Source of the DNA: Bacteroidales bacterium
Lineage (GTDB): Bacteria; Bacteroidota; Bacteroidia; Bacteroidales; Paludibacteraceae
Direction of reading: 5' to 3'
Length of the DNA stretch: 43,753 bases
Assembly: GCA_015654525.1 (NCBI GenBank)
Contig: JAATGT010000290.1
Coordinates: 1 to 43,753 of the forward strand
The notes below the pieces were generated by a model. It saw only the letters and a list, made by a program, of their open reading frames with translations. It was not told where the DNA came from and did no database searches. The translations under genes were made by a program, and so were the position numbers. Shown one piece after another: positions 1 through 8,137 of the stretch. Position 1 is the first letter of the stretch. Each line of letters opens with the position of its first letter.

Positions 1-1
1 T

Positions 2-310
2 CCTACCAGCGCATTTGAAATTGCCAACCTTATCAAAGAAGGTGCAATCTGCCTTGGAGAAGCCATTGATCAACTCGATGTTTTAAAGAAAAATTCTAAA
101 AAGATCAAAGAATATTGTGCACAATTACATGTAATTGAAAACAAAGCCGATGATGTTTATGAAAACTTCCTGATTGATTTATTTGAAAATCAAAAAGATG
201 CTGTAGAGATCATCAAATTGAAAGAAATCATGTACGAACTGGAGAAAGCGACTGATGCCGCTGAATATGTTGGAAAAATTATCAAAACGATCATTGTTAA
301 GTACGCATAA
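2..310 (+). CDS. DUF47 family (PhoU-like) phosphate transport regulator, C-terminal part
   Basis: The window opens inside this gene. An open frame runs from base 2 to a TAA at 308-310 and gives about 102 residues. The peptide is highly charged and helical (e.g. ELEKATDAAEYVGKIIKT), as expected for the PhoU-like helical bundle of DUF47 proteins. In that family the protein is encoded beside a PiT phosphate transporter and is thought to modulate its activity. Here the PiT gene starts 19 bases downstream on the same strand, which is the strongest support. The N-terminal half lies outside the window. The ORF track omits it because its start is missing. Confidence 0.85.
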   Translation, partial: PTSAFEIANLIKEGAICLGEAIDQLDVLKKNSKKIKEYCAQLHVIENKADDVYENFLIDLFENQKDAVEIIKLKEIMYELEKATDAAEYVGKIIKTIIVKYA

Positions 311-329
311 TAATTATAGACTATAAAAA

Positions 330-1373
330 ATGACGCTCTTAATAACTATTATCGTTCTGGCATTACTATTTGATTATATCAATGGATTCCACGATGCAGC
401 TAATTCAATTGCAACTATTGTTTCCACAAAAGTTCTAACTCCTTTCAGAGCTGTATTGTGGGCGGCTTTTTTTAATTTTGTAGCTTTTTTTATTGCCAAA
501 TACTTTAGCGGATTTGGGATTGCAAATACTGTTTCGAAAACAGTTCTTGAGCAATACATCACATTACCCGTTATTTTTTCAGGCATAGTTGCTGCTATTA
601 TGTGGAACCTGGCTACCTGGTGGTTGGGCATTCCATCATCCTCTTCACATACACTGATCGGTGGATTTGCCGGTGCAGCCATTATGAGCACAATTATAGC
701 AAATGGATATACCACATCAGGGTTTGAATCTATCAAAACGGATGTTATTATCAAAATTGCAGCATTCATTGTGCTGGCTCCATTAATAGGCATGATTATC
801 TCATCGCTGATCACCATCATGATTTTATACATCTTCAGGAAGGTAAACCCGCATAAAGCTAATCAAATGTTTAAAAAGCTGCAGCTGGTTTCATCTGGAT
901 TATTTAGTATTGGTCATGGGTTGAATGATTCTCAAAAAGTAATGGGTATTATTGCTGCTGCACTTTATGCAGCTTATCATCAGCATGGCATTGACATGGG
1001 AATTCATGACATTAAAGAAATTCCCGATTGGGTAGCATTTGCCTGTTTTACGGCTATTTCACTCGGAACCATGTCAGGTGGATGGAGAATTATCAAAACA
1101 ATGGGATCGAGAATTACAAAAGTAACACCACTCGAAGGGGTAGCAGCAGAAACGGCTGGTGCACTTACTTTATACCTCACTGAAATACTCAAAATTCCTG
1201 TAAGTACCACACATACCATTACCGGTTCCATTATTGGTGTTGGAGCAGTAAAAAGACTTTCGGCTGTACGCTGGGGGGTAACGCGAAGTTTAATGATTGC
1301 CTGGCTTTTGACTATACCTGTAAGTGCAGCATTAGCAGCTCTTATATTTTATTTGTTCGGAGGATTGGTCTGA
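330..1373 (+). CDS. pit: PiT-family inorganic phosphate transporter
   Basis: Integral inner-membrane low-affinity phosphate:cation symporter, 347 residues with about ten hydrophobic segments. The two inverted PiT repeats are visible: an N-terminal GFHDAAN motif near residues 19-25 with IPSSSSHT near 101-108, and a second half with HGLNDSQK near 196-203 and IPVSTTHT near 290. These Ser/Thr-rich loops and GxxND/HDAAN motifs are family signatures. ATG start at 330, 19 bases after the DUF47 stop, so the two are probably one operon. A strong terminator hairpin follows the stop. The length is short compared with E. coli PitA (about 500) but normal for the shorter Bacteroidota and archaeal forms. 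Confidence 0.93.
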   Translation: MTLLITIIVLALLFDYINGFHDAANSIATIVSTKVLTPFRAVLWAAFFNFVAFFIAKYFSGFGIANTVSKTVLEQYITLPVIFSGIVAAIMWNLATWWLGIPSSSSHTLIGGFAGAAIMSTIIANGYTTSGFESIKTDVIIKIAAFIVLAPLIGMIISSLITIMILYIFRKVNPHKANQMFKKLQLVSSGLFSIGHGLNDSQKVMGIIAAALYAAYHQHGIDMGIHDIKEIPDWVAFACFTAISLGTMSGGWRIIKTMGSRITKVTPLEGVAAETAGALTLYLTEILKIPVSTTHTITGSIIGVGAVKRLSAVRWGVTRSLMIAWLLTIPVSAALAALIFYLFGGLV

Positions 1374-1395
1374 GCTTATTAAAACATATATAATT

Positions 1396-1432
1396 AAAAA
1401 GGTTGTTTCGTGAATGAAACAACCTTTTTAAT
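1396..1432 (+). terminator. Rho-independent terminator after pit
   Basis: A perfect 14-bp stem (AAAAAGGTTGTTTC / GAAACAACCTTTTT) with a six-base loop lies 22 bases after the pit stop codon. The right arm ends in a T run. It closes the DUF47-pit operon. Confidence 0.85.
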
Positions 1433-1443
1433 TTTATATGTCC

Positions 1444-1473
1444 TTGCTTATTGTACAATAATAGCTACTTTTG
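1444..1473 (+). promoter_or_regulatory. Housekeeping-type promoter for the porT-like gene
   Basis: TACTTTTG at 1466-1473 matches the Bacteroidota -7 consensus TAnnTTTG. A TTG at 1444-1446 lies 19 bases upstream, the usual -33 spacing. The porT-like ATG is 34 bases downstream of the box. Confidence 0.55.
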
Positions 1474-1506
1474 TACGTTTAAATTTCACATAAGTAGGAA
1501 GGTTGT

Positions 1507-2205
1507 ATGCTGATTAATAGTATTAAAAGAAAGTATTTGCTTATTGTTTTTGCAATGGGATTAACACTGACAGCCCATTCCGAAGGCAATCTGCCTTATG
1601 TAGACGACAAACTTATCCATTTTGGATTTTCATTGGGTGTAAACTTCATGGATTTTGGAATAGTAAGTAATCCTGACTTAGTAAATACAAATGCAAGGGT
1701 TTCAATATTAAGCCCCGGATTTTCAGTAGGCATGATTACCGATTTAAGATTAAACCGGTATTTAAATTTACGCTTCACTCCCACCCTGCATTTCGGTGAC
1801 CGTCAAATAAACTATTATCCAAGGTCAAAGAATGACTCGGTAACAATTTCATCAATTCCTATATGCTTACCCTTTTATCTAAAGTACAGCGCTGAGCGGA
1901 AGGGCAATTATCGCCCTTATGTGATATGGGGTGGTGGAGTTTCAATTGATTTAGGTACCAATAAAGAAAATCCGGTACTCTTAAAGCCACTGAATTTTTA
2001 TACTGAATTTGGAGTTGGTTGCGACCTTTATTTTTCGTTTTTTAAACTCGCACCTGAACTTAAATACTCCATTGGATTCAATAATATATTTACTCCTCTC
2101 GACAAACGTGAGTCCGGACAACTCACCACAAGTCAGAAACAGTTCTCACTTCTTTTGTCAAAACTAACCTCACGGATGCTTACCCTGACATTCAATTTTG
2201 AGTAA
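1507..2205 (+). CDS. porT: PorT-like outer-membrane beta-barrel protein (type IX secretion)
   Basis: 232 residues with an N-terminal signal peptide (about residues 1-25, cut near TAHSEG). The rest alternates polar and hydrophobic residues as in a small outer-membrane barrel and ends in an aromatic-rich strand, LTLTFNFE. The start of the mature part, YVDDKLIHFGFSLGVNFMDF, resembles PorT, a component needed for type IX secretion and gliding in Bacteroidota. The gldE and gldD genes elsewhere in the window show that this genome carries related machinery. ATG at 1507 follows a TAnnTTTG promoter. A generic outer-membrane beta-barrel protein is the alternative; the PorT assignment is by recognition of the N-terminal block. 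Confidence 0.72.
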   Translation: MLINSIKRKYLLIVFAMGLTLTAHSEGNLPYVDDKLIHFGFSLGVNFMDFGIVSNPDLVNTNARVSILSPGFSVGMITDLRLNRYLNLRFTPTLHFGDRQINYYPRSKNDSVTISSIPICLPFYLKYSAERKGNYRPYVIWGGGVSIDLGTNKENPVLLKPLNFYTEFGVGCDLYFSFFKLAPELKYSIGFNNIFTPLDKRESGQLTTSQKQFSLLLSKLTSRMLTLTFNFE

Positions 2206-2240
2206 GATTTCTAACAAAAAAAAAAGAAACAATTAAGAGT

Positions 2241-2280
2241 TATTTCTTCTTTTTGATTTATTTCTTCTTTTTGATTTATA
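2241..2280. repeat. Short tandem direct repeat between convergent genes
   Basis: Two direct copies of ATTTCTTCTTTTTGATTT lie between the porT-like stop and the stop of the minus-strand gene. An A-rich run sits just upstream at 2216-2225. On the plus strand the T-rich repeats could aid termination, but no clear hairpin is visible. Confidence 0.5.
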
Positions 2281-2554
2281 AAGCTTCGATTTCTTTAATC
2301 ACTTTTTCCATCGCCAGCTGCCAATCGGAAAACAACTTTCTAAAATATGTTTTAACCAATTTCGGATTATCCTTACCATCGGGACAATTAGCACGCAGAA
2401 CATACTCCCGATTAAGCTCCATAACGCCTACAACTAAACTATCAACTTTTTGTTCTTCAATGTTTTTAGACAACAAACAACGGAAATAAATATCGGTAAT
2501 CAATTCGGAAGAAACGAATTTAATGGTCTTTTTTAGCTTTCTACGACTTGCCAT
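2276..2554 (-). CDS. Small conserved Bacteroidota protein, function unknown
   Basis: The ORF track starts at 2581, but the likely start is the internal ATG at 2554, giving a 92-residue product beginning MASRRKLKKTIKFVSSEL. The protein is basic at its N-terminus and probably helical, with no signal peptide or membrane segment. I recall similar short proteins with a MASRRxLKK start in other Bacteroidota, but none with an assigned function. It is convergent with the porT-like gene and divergent from the beta-helix lipoprotein. A TATATTTG box on the minus strand (2581-2588) could serve as its -7 element. No function is proposed. Confidence 0.7.
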   Translation of the reverse strand: MASRRKLKKTIKFVSSELITDIYFRCLLSKNIEEQKVDSLVVGVMELNREYVLRANCPDGKDNPKLVKTYFRKLFSDWQLAMEKVIKEIEAL

Positions 2555-2620
2555 GAGAGTATTTTTTAATATTAATACCACAAATATAAGCCAATATTAT
2601 GACAAAGCCATCTTTTACCG

Positions 2621-2664
2621 TAAATTTGCAGAAAATAATAAACCATTTTGTTCGTTTAATTTTG
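2621..2664 (+). promoter_or_regulatory. Candidate -7 boxes for the beta-helix lipoprotein
   Basis: Two TAnnTTTG matches, TAAATTTG (2621-2628) and TAATTTTG (2657-2664), lie 55 and 19 bases before the preferred ATG. Neither has a clear TTG at the -33 spacing, so which one is used is open. Confidence 0.35.
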
Positions 2665-2682
2665 CAAAACCGGCATCCCGAT

Positions 2683-4128
2683 ATGACTTCAATTCAGCGA
2701 AATCTATTTTTCATTCTCCTTGTGGTTATTTCCACCGGATTCATGGCATGCAACGACGAAATATACTCCTCCAACCCCCAAAACAGACTCACATTGTCGA
2801 CTGACACGCTGGCATTCGACACTGTTTTTAGTTCCATAGGTAGTAGCACTTCCAAAATAATGATTTACAACCGTAACAATGTAAATCTGAAAATAAGTCA
2901 GCTTGGCATTGCCGGAGGAAAAGATTCTCCATTTAAAATTAATGTGGACGGTAGCTTAGATGCAAACAACCAATTTAAAGATATAGAGATCCGGGCAAAA
3001 GACAGTCTGTATATCTTTGTTTCAGTTACAGTGAATCCAACCAATTCAAATTCACCGTTATTTATCCGCGATTCACTCACGCTACAAACAAATGGGGTAA
3101 AACAACAGATACAACTTCAGGCTTTCGGGCAGGATGTCAGGATTTTCCGAAACAAGTATATACTGAATGACACAACACTCACTTCCGAAAGACCTTATCT
3201 GATTTATGGATATCTGGCTATTGATACTGCCAAAACACTCAATATTAAACCTGGTTGTAAATTCTATTTTCATAACAATGCCAATCTTATTGTGTATGGA
3301 AATATCAAAGCTGAAGGCACCGTCGGCAATCCTATAACGCTTAGAGGTGACCGACTCGATGATATTAAATTCGCCACGCCTTTCCCATATAATAATGTAG
3401 CCGGTCAGTGGGGAGGTATTTATCTATTATGGAAGGGCGGAAATCACACATTGAAGCATGTATATATGAACAGTGGATACCTTGGTGTTTATATGCCGAA
3501 TAAAGATGTAACTACTCTCCCTTCGTTGAATATTTCGGACTGTAAAATTCATAATTTTTTACTCTACGGCTTGTACGTCCGGAATGGGAATGTACTGGTT
3601 ACAAATACCGAAATATCAAACACCGGCAGTTATTCGGTGTATCTGAATGGTGGACAACATAGTTTTATCCAAAGCACGATAGCCAATTATTTCGACAACA
3701 GCAATGTTCAACCGGTATCACGCAATCGAAATCCTGCAGTAATGATCACAGATAGTAATCGCGTTGCAAGCACAACATCGGTATTCCGCAACTGCATTAT
3801 CAGTGGTAGTGAAGATAATGAGTTCAGTCTGATGATTCAAAACCAGAATCAGTATTCAGGCATTTTCGATCATTGTTATATACGCCGGTCTGAAGCATTA
3901 CCCTCATCACAATTTTCAGTCATCCGCTGGTCACAACCAAACGACACGGTTTTCAAAAGTATTCGTTATGATTACATCAAAAACACCTATTTCGATTTTA
4001 CACTAGATGTCTCTTCCCCCGCTCGTGGATTAGCCAACCCTGTTGTTGCAGCTCAATATCCGATTGACTTAAACGGAAACAGTCGTTTAACTGGCAATGC
4101 TCCTGATGCAGGAGCTTATGAATGGTAG
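2683..4128 (+). CDS. Lipoprotein with right-handed beta-helix domain
   Basis: The ORF track starts at 2599, but the ATG at 2683 is favoured because it places a lipoprotein signal at the very N-terminus: MTSIQRNLFF, then a hydrophobic stretch, then GFMAC with the lipidated Cys near residue 23. The product is 481 residues. Residues about 35-140 look like a beta-sandwich (LTLSTDTLAFDTVFSSIG). From about 180 on there are repeated short beta-strands with Asn/Gly turns (e.g. NGNVLVTNTEISNTGSYSVYLNGG), typical of a right-handed parallel beta-helix. It ends with LTGNAPDAGAYEW, a common C-terminus of these Bacteroidota proteins. It is probably anchored to the outer membrane. Ligand or substrate is unknown; no catalytic motif of a polysaccharide lyase is evident. 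Confidence 0.8.
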   Translation: MTSIQRNLFFILLVVISTGFMACNDEIYSSNPQNRLTLSTDTLAFDTVFSSIGSSTSKIMIYNRNNVNLKISQLGIAGGKDSPFKINVDGSLDANNQFKDIEIRAKDSLYIFVSVTVNPTNSNSPLFIRDSLTLQTNGVKQQIQLQAFGQDVRIFRNKYILNDTTLTSERPYLIYGYLAIDTAKTLNIKPGCKFYFHNNANLIVYGNIKAEGTVGNPITLRGDRLDDIKFATPFPYNNVAGQWGGIYLLWKGGNHTLKHVYMNSGYLGVYMPNKDVTTLPSLNISDCKIHNFLLYGLYVRNGNVLVTNTEISNTGSYSVYLNGGQHSFIQSTIANYFDNSNVQPVSRNRNPAVMITDSNRVASTTSVFRNCIISGSEDNEFSLMIQNQNQYSGIFDHCYIRRSEALPSSQFSVIRWSQPNDTVFKSIRYDYIKNTYFDFTLDVSSPARGLANPVVAAQYPIDLNGNSRLTGNAPDAGAYEW

Positions 4129-4220
4129 TTACAAGTAAGGAAAGAGTAAAGAACAAAGACAATAGACAACATTAAGCTTTGAACAGGGATGCTTTTTTCT
4201 CAAAAAACGAGTTTTTGCAT

Positions 4221-4249
4221 TAGGGGTAAATTACAGGTAAGTTGTCATA
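4221..4249 (+). promoter_or_regulatory. Putative ECF-sigma promoter of the sigma/FecR/STN operon
   Basis: TAGGGGTA at 4221-4228, then 13 bases, then TTGTCATA at 4242-4249. The same two blocks with the same 13-base spacing recur before the paralogous repeat gene at 8109-8137. The layout suits an ECF promoter used for autoregulation. A separate TACCTTTG box at 4293-4300 could give basal housekeeping transcription. The role is inferred from recurrence and position only. Confidence 0.6.
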
Positions 4250-4292
4250 AGATAGAAAGAACTATTTTTAAACATTATAAACGGCAAATCCG

Positions 4293-4300
4293 TACCTTTG
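4293..4300 (+). promoter_or_regulatory. TAnnTTTG -7 box upstream of the sigma factor gene
   Basis: TACCTTTG lies 18 bases before the GTG start of the sigma factor. No convincing TTG at -33 is visible. It would supply basal expression beside the putative ECF promoter. Confidence 0.4.
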
Positions 4301-4318
4301 TAAAAAATTAAATAGAGA

Positions 4319-4894
4319 GTGATTTTATCGGAAATCGAAACTGTAGAGGCATTGCAACAGGGAAATGCAGTAGTTTTTGAAAAAATATTCAAAAACTACT
4401 ATGAAAGTCTGTGTAATTATGCGAACTCCTTTACCAGTGATATGGATGAAGCCGAAGAGATTGTTCAAACAACCTTTATTACACTTTGGGAAAAAAGAAG
4501 TCAGATTGATATTCACACGTCGATGAAATCATATCTGTATCAGGCTGTCCGGAATCAATGCCTAAACAAGATAAAACACGATCAGGTAAAACAGACGCAT
4601 TTTGAATATATTACGTATCAAAACAATATTGAAAGTCCGGATGGATACCAAAACATGATTGGAAAGGAGTTGGATGAAATGATAAATGTTTCAATAAATT
4701 CACTACCCCCTCAGTGCCGTACAGTATTTATGCTTAGTCGGTTTGATAATTATTCATATGCCGAGATTGCCAAACAGCTTAATTTATCGGTAAAGACAAT
4801 CGAAAATCATATGGGCAAAGCATTGCGGATTATGAGAACGCAATTGATAGATTACCTTCCACTTATAGTGTGGCTATTATATATTCACAGCTAA
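4319..4894 (+). CDS. ECF-type RNA polymerase sigma-70 factor (Bacteroidota expansion family)
   Basis: 191 residues with the two-domain ECF layout. Region 2 spans about residues 25-92 (NYYESLCNYANSF, then DEAEEIVQTTFITLWEKR). Region 4 spans about 129-172 (LPPQCRTVFMLSRFDNYSYAEIA, then a helix-turn-helix ending SVKTIENHMGKAL). A short hydrophobic tail (LIVWLLYIHS) closes it, as is common in this Bacteroidota subfamily. The start is a GTG at 4319. It directs RNA polymerase to its own promoter set and is normally held by a FecR-type anti-sigma factor; that gene overlaps its 3' end by 25 bases. The operon probably autoregulates through the TAGGGGTA/TTGTCATA motif. Confidence 0.93.
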   Translation: MILSEIETVEALQQGNAVVFEKIFKNYYESLCNYANSFTSDMDEAEEIVQTTFITLWEKRSQIDIHTSMKSYLYQAVRNQCLNKIKHDQVKQTHFEYITYQNNIESPDGYQNMIGKELDEMINVSINSLPPQCRTVFMLSRFDNYSYAEIAKQLNLSVKTIENHMGKALRIMRTQLIDYLPLIVWLLYIHS

Positions 4895-5901
4895 TTATTG
4901 ATTCATTGATCATAGAAGACAATCATATTGACCACATTATCGCAAGATACCTCGTAAATGAAGCATCTCAGGAAGACTTGCTTTTACTTCGCGAGTGGAT
5001 GGATCAGTCGCCTGACAATACAAGATATGTTGAAAGTATCCGGTTATTGTACGACAATGCCCTTGCGTCACATTCTCCCGCTATAGTAAATACTGACAAA
5101 GCATGGGAAAAGGTGAAGTCAAAACTGAATCTGCAAGAACAAACTACGGCTCCGACAAAAAGCAGATTCTATATGTTCCAATCAAGAAACCTGACAAGAG
5201 TCGCTGCTGTCTTTGCGCTGATTATGGGTATTTCATTGGTATTCTATTATCTCTCTACCCCAGATATAATACGTTACAATCTGACCTCATCCAATAGCCC
5301 TGTGAGTAAAATCGTTGCCGGAAACATTCATGTTTGTTTGAACCGAAAAACAACCCTTGCAGTGGTCGAGAGCAAAAAGAAAAAGACACGGGAATTGCAA
5401 CTATCAGGCGAAGCATTTATTCAGGTAACACACTCAACAAACACACAGTTGATTGTTAAGGCCGGAGAAACATTGATAAAGGATATAGGGACCTCTTTTA
5501 ATGTGAAAGCAAATCCGGGAAGCTCCACCATCGAAGTATTTGTAGAATCCGGAGGAGTTTCCTTTTTTACCGACAGTCAATCCGGCATTAAGCTTACTAA
5601 AGGAGAAACAGGTATTTTTGATAAACAGACAAAAGCTTTTCGCATTTATAAGATTTTTAATCCGAACGTGAACTCATACAAGACTCACAAATTTGTTTTT
5701 GTCAATACACCATTATCGGAAGCTGTAAAAGAGATTAATGCTGTTTATCCTAAGGCCATTATTCTTGGCGATTCTTCCATTGCAAACCGAACGTTAAGTG
5801 TTACATTCGACAATGAACGAATTGAAGCTATTGCCGATATTATGTCGGAAACCTTAGGGTTGAAAGTTTCGCCATCCGGCAACGGATACATTTTACGTTG
5901 A
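4870..5901 (+). CDS. FecR-family anti-sigma factor
   Basis: 343 residues with the usual Bacteroidota FecR plan. A cytoplasmic helical N-terminus (about 15-90, ARYLVNEASQEDLLLLREWMDQSP) would bind the sigma factor. One membrane segment follows at about 110-128 (VAAVFALIMGISLVFYYL). The periplasmic FecR domain covers about 140-240, and a C-terminal DUF4974-like domain about 272-343 (FVFVNTPLSEAVKEINAVYP). The GTG at 4870 overlaps the sigma gene by 25 bases; a TTG at 4906 just past the sigma stop is an alternative start. Known FecR proteins sense an STN domain of an outer-membrane transducer across the periplasm. The next gene encodes an STN domain, which fits that role. Confidence 0.93.
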   Translation: MAIIYSQLIIDSLIIEDNHIDHIIARYLVNEASQEDLLLLREWMDQSPDNTRYVESIRLLYDNALASHSPAIVNTDKAWEKVKSKLNLQEQTTAPTKSRFYMFQSRNLTRVAAVFALIMGISLVFYYLSTPDIIRYNLTSSNSPVSKIVAGNIHVCLNRKTTLAVVESKKKKTRELQLSGEAFIQVTHSTNTQLIVKAGETLIKDIGTSFNVKANPGSSTIEVFVESGGVSFFTDSQSGIKLTKGETGIFDKQTKAFRIYKIFNPNVNSYKTHKFVFVNTPLSEAVKEINAVYPKAIILGDSSIANRTLSVTFDNERIEAIADIMSETLGLKVSPSGNGYILR

Positions 5902-5909
5902 TTAATAAA

Positions 5910-7850
5910 ATGCAGATTAATAAACCTACAAGCAAGATATTTATTCTTTCGTTTTTTTTGTTCTTCTTTCTTTCGCTGCAAGCACAGTCTGTATCAATTC
6001 CTCTTTTGGAACGAAAAGTCTCACTTACAGCTATCAGGCAACCGACTGAAAAAGTTCTGAAACAAATTTCAGAACAAACGGGTTGTGTCTTTTCGTATAG
6101 CGGTGAATTGATAAATGTTCAGAACAACTCTACCGTTATAGTCACAAACAAACCACTGAAGGTGGTGTTGAATGATCTGTTCGGGAATAAGGTTAGCTAT
6201 AGAACCCGTGGAAAATATATTATTCTCAAAAAGAACAAGGAGACATCCAAACCGGCTGATATCAAAATTCTGGAAGGATATATTTACGATAAACACACCG
6301 GACGGCAAGTAACCGAAGCCAGTATTTATGATAAGAAATCACTTCTTTCAACCACTACGAATCAATATGGGTACTTCCGCATTGAAGTACCGCAATCACA
6401 ACTTACATCCAACTTATGCATCAGTAAAGCAGGTTATTCCGACACCTTGCTATTATCTTCTATGCTTGATTCATCCAGAAAAATGATGGAAGTGTCTTTA
6501 AGTACCAACGATGCAAAACGGGAACCGGGCATTAATTTTAAAAAATTTCTACCCAAATGGCTTTTACCTCATAAAATTGATATCCACTCAACCAATCTGA
6601 CCGACTCTCTTTTCCGCAGAGTGCAATTATCACTTATCCCCATGGTAAATACCAATGCGCTATTAACTGGTAACACCAAGAATGACTGGTCAATCAACCT
6701 CACAGTGGGATATGTATACGCTATCCAAAAATGTGAGTTAGGTGCAGGAATCAATATAGTGCGCACCAATGCCGGAGTTTGTCAATTAGCCGGTGCCGGA
6801 AATATTGTTGGAGCTAACTCATTCGGTTTTCAGGGTGCAGGTGGATTTAATAAAGCTCATAATGCATTCGGATTTCAGGCTGCAGGTGGAGCAAATGTTG
6901 TAAATCAGAATGGAAATATACAAGCTGCAGGAGGAATTAATATAGCAGGAAAAGTCAATGTACAACTTGCAGGAGGAATAAATATTGCAAGGGATACTGT
7001 CATCATTCAGGTTTCGGGGGGAATAAACAAGGTGAAAAACTATGCAAATATACAAGTCACAGGAGGTATTAATATTGCCAAAAATGCGAATGCTCAAATT
7101 GCCGGAGGTATGAATATAGCAAAAGATACTGCCATCGTTCAAGTTTCCGGAGGAATAAACATTGCTCGAAACAGCTCTTTTTTACAAGTTGCTCCCATAA
7201 GAAATCGTGTAATCAATTCATCCAACATCCAAATTGCAGGGTTTGCAAACAAAGCAAAAACAACGAATGTTCAAATTGGATTTTTGAATACTGCTAAACG
7301 GGTAAAAACATTACAGTTGGGAATTGTAAACATAGCCGATTCATGTTCCGGCATACCTATAGGTCTTTTCAGTTATGTTCGGTCGGGTTATCATCATCTG
7401 GAGGTATCAGTGGACGAAGCTTCTTTTGCCTCTCTAACCTATCGGTCTGGAGTACAACGTTTACACTCTTCTTTCTCGGTAGGTATTCTGACAAAGAATC
7501 TAAATGACAAACTATTTATACATGGCTTTGGGATGGGCACCTCGTTAGGCAATCCGCGAAAATGTCTTTTTGATATTGATCTTTCAACGAATCAGTTCGT
7601 CACGTCTCAAAAGTTTTTATCCGATGGAAACCAATTCAAACTTTATACCGGCATTGATCGAAAGATAAGTCGTCACATCTCACTGGCTGCAGGCATATCG
7701 TATAATATGCTGATAAATAAAACGACTTCGGCCTACGATCAATTGATGTATTCTCAGGTTGTTCCTTACACAATCAGTGACCGGATGTTGAACGGTGATA
7801 CCCGGTTGAGGTCCTGGATTGGCGGAAAAGTTGCTTTTCGTTTTATGTAA
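5910..7850 (+). CDS. STN domain + carboxypeptidase-regulatory-like domain + LA_2272-type surface repeat protein
   Basis: The ORF track begins at a TTG overlapping the fecR stop. The ATG at 5910, 8 bases after that stop, is preferred and gives 646 residues. A signal peptide ends near residue 26 (LSLQAQS). An STN domain follows at about 28-108 (VLKQISEQTGCVFSYSGELI). A carboxypeptidase-regulatory-like beta-sandwich lies at about 119-200 (EGYIYDKHTGRQVTEASIY). About 290-475 consists of 14-15-residue repeats of the form IQVSGGINIAKNA, like the LA_2272 surface-repeat family and suggestive of a beta-solenoid. The C-terminal 170 residues are strand-rich and may sit in the outer membrane. There is no TonB plug or 22-strand receptor. 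STN domains normally signal to FecR, so this may be a surface sensor that controls the sigma factor upstream. Confidence 0.85.
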   Translation: MQINKPTSKIFILSFFLFFFLSLQAQSVSIPLLERKVSLTAIRQPTEKVLKQISEQTGCVFSYSGELINVQNNSTVIVTNKPLKVVLNDLFGNKVSYRTRGKYIILKKNKETSKPADIKILEGYIYDKHTGRQVTEASIYDKKSLLSTTTNQYGYFRIEVPQSQLTSNLCISKAGYSDTLLLSSMLDSSRKMMEVSLSTNDAKREPGINFKKFLPKWLLPHKIDIHSTNLTDSLFRRVQLSLIPMVNTNALLTGNTKNDWSINLTVGYVYAIQKCELGAGINIVRTNAGVCQLAGAGNIVGANSFGFQGAGGFNKAHNAFGFQAAGGANVVNQNGNIQAAGGINIAGKVNVQLAGGINIARDTVIIQVSGGINKVKNYANIQVTGGINIAKNANAQIAGGMNIAKDTAIVQVSGGINIARNSSFLQVAPIRNRVINSSNIQIAGFANKAKTTNVQIGFLNTAKRVKTLQLGIVNIADSCSGIPIGLFSYVRSGYHHLEVSVDEASFASLTYRSGVQRLHSSFSVGILTKNLNDKLFIHGFGMGTSLGNPRKCLFDIDLSTNQFVTSQKFLSDGNQFKLYTGIDRKISRHISLAAGISYNMLINKTTSAYDQLMYSQVVPYTISDRMLNGDTRLRSWIGGKVAFRFM

Positions 7851-7881
7851 GTATCCGATAATTATTATTGATATGTTTTTC

Positions 7882-8045
7882 ACCACATAGTACACAATAG
7901 TTTTGAAAATAAAAGATAAGACTAAGCACACATAGGATTATCCCGAAAATCGGGATAATTTCGGCGATGTAAAAAGTATCGTTAGATACTTTTACTATGC
8001 GAACTAAGTCTTTTTTCTTTAATAATTTCTATGTGTTCTATTGTG
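7882..8045. repeat. Long imperfect inverted repeat with central hairpins (CACATAG-type)
   Basis: The left arm starts CACCACATAGTACACAATAG and includes AAGACTAAGCACACATAG. The reverse complement of the right arm reads CACAATAGAACACATAG and AAGACTTAGTTCGCATAG, so the arms of about 55 bases pair imperfectly. The centre has two perfect hairpins: ATTATCCCGA-AAA-TCGGGATAAT (7937-7959) and AAAAGTATC-GTTA-GATACTTTT (7972-7993). A similar element lies at 19871-20029. It has no coding capacity and resembles a non-autonomous palindromic intergenic element. Confidence 0.7.
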
Positions 8046-8108
8046 TTAGAAATATATCATTAAATATTTCAAACTACTTAATCCCCACTAAATTTTTTAT
8101 TTTTCTGA

Positions 8109-8137
8109 TAGGGGTAGTTTGTTGTAATCTTGTCTTA
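8109..8137 (+). promoter_or_regulatory. Putative ECF-sigma promoter of the second repeat gene
   Basis: TAGGGGTA at 8109-8116, 13 bases, then TTGTCTTA at 8130-8137, 27 bases before the preferred ATG at 8165. Blocks and spacing match the motif before the sigma factor gene (4221-4249). No TAnnTTTG box overlaps it. It suggests that the same sigma factor drives this gene. Confidence 0.6.

Noticed and set aside
6819-7142. 107-residue minus ORF antisense to the repeat region
   Set aside because: The repeat period keeps antisense frames open. A similar antisense ORF occurs at 8657-8956 in the paralogue.
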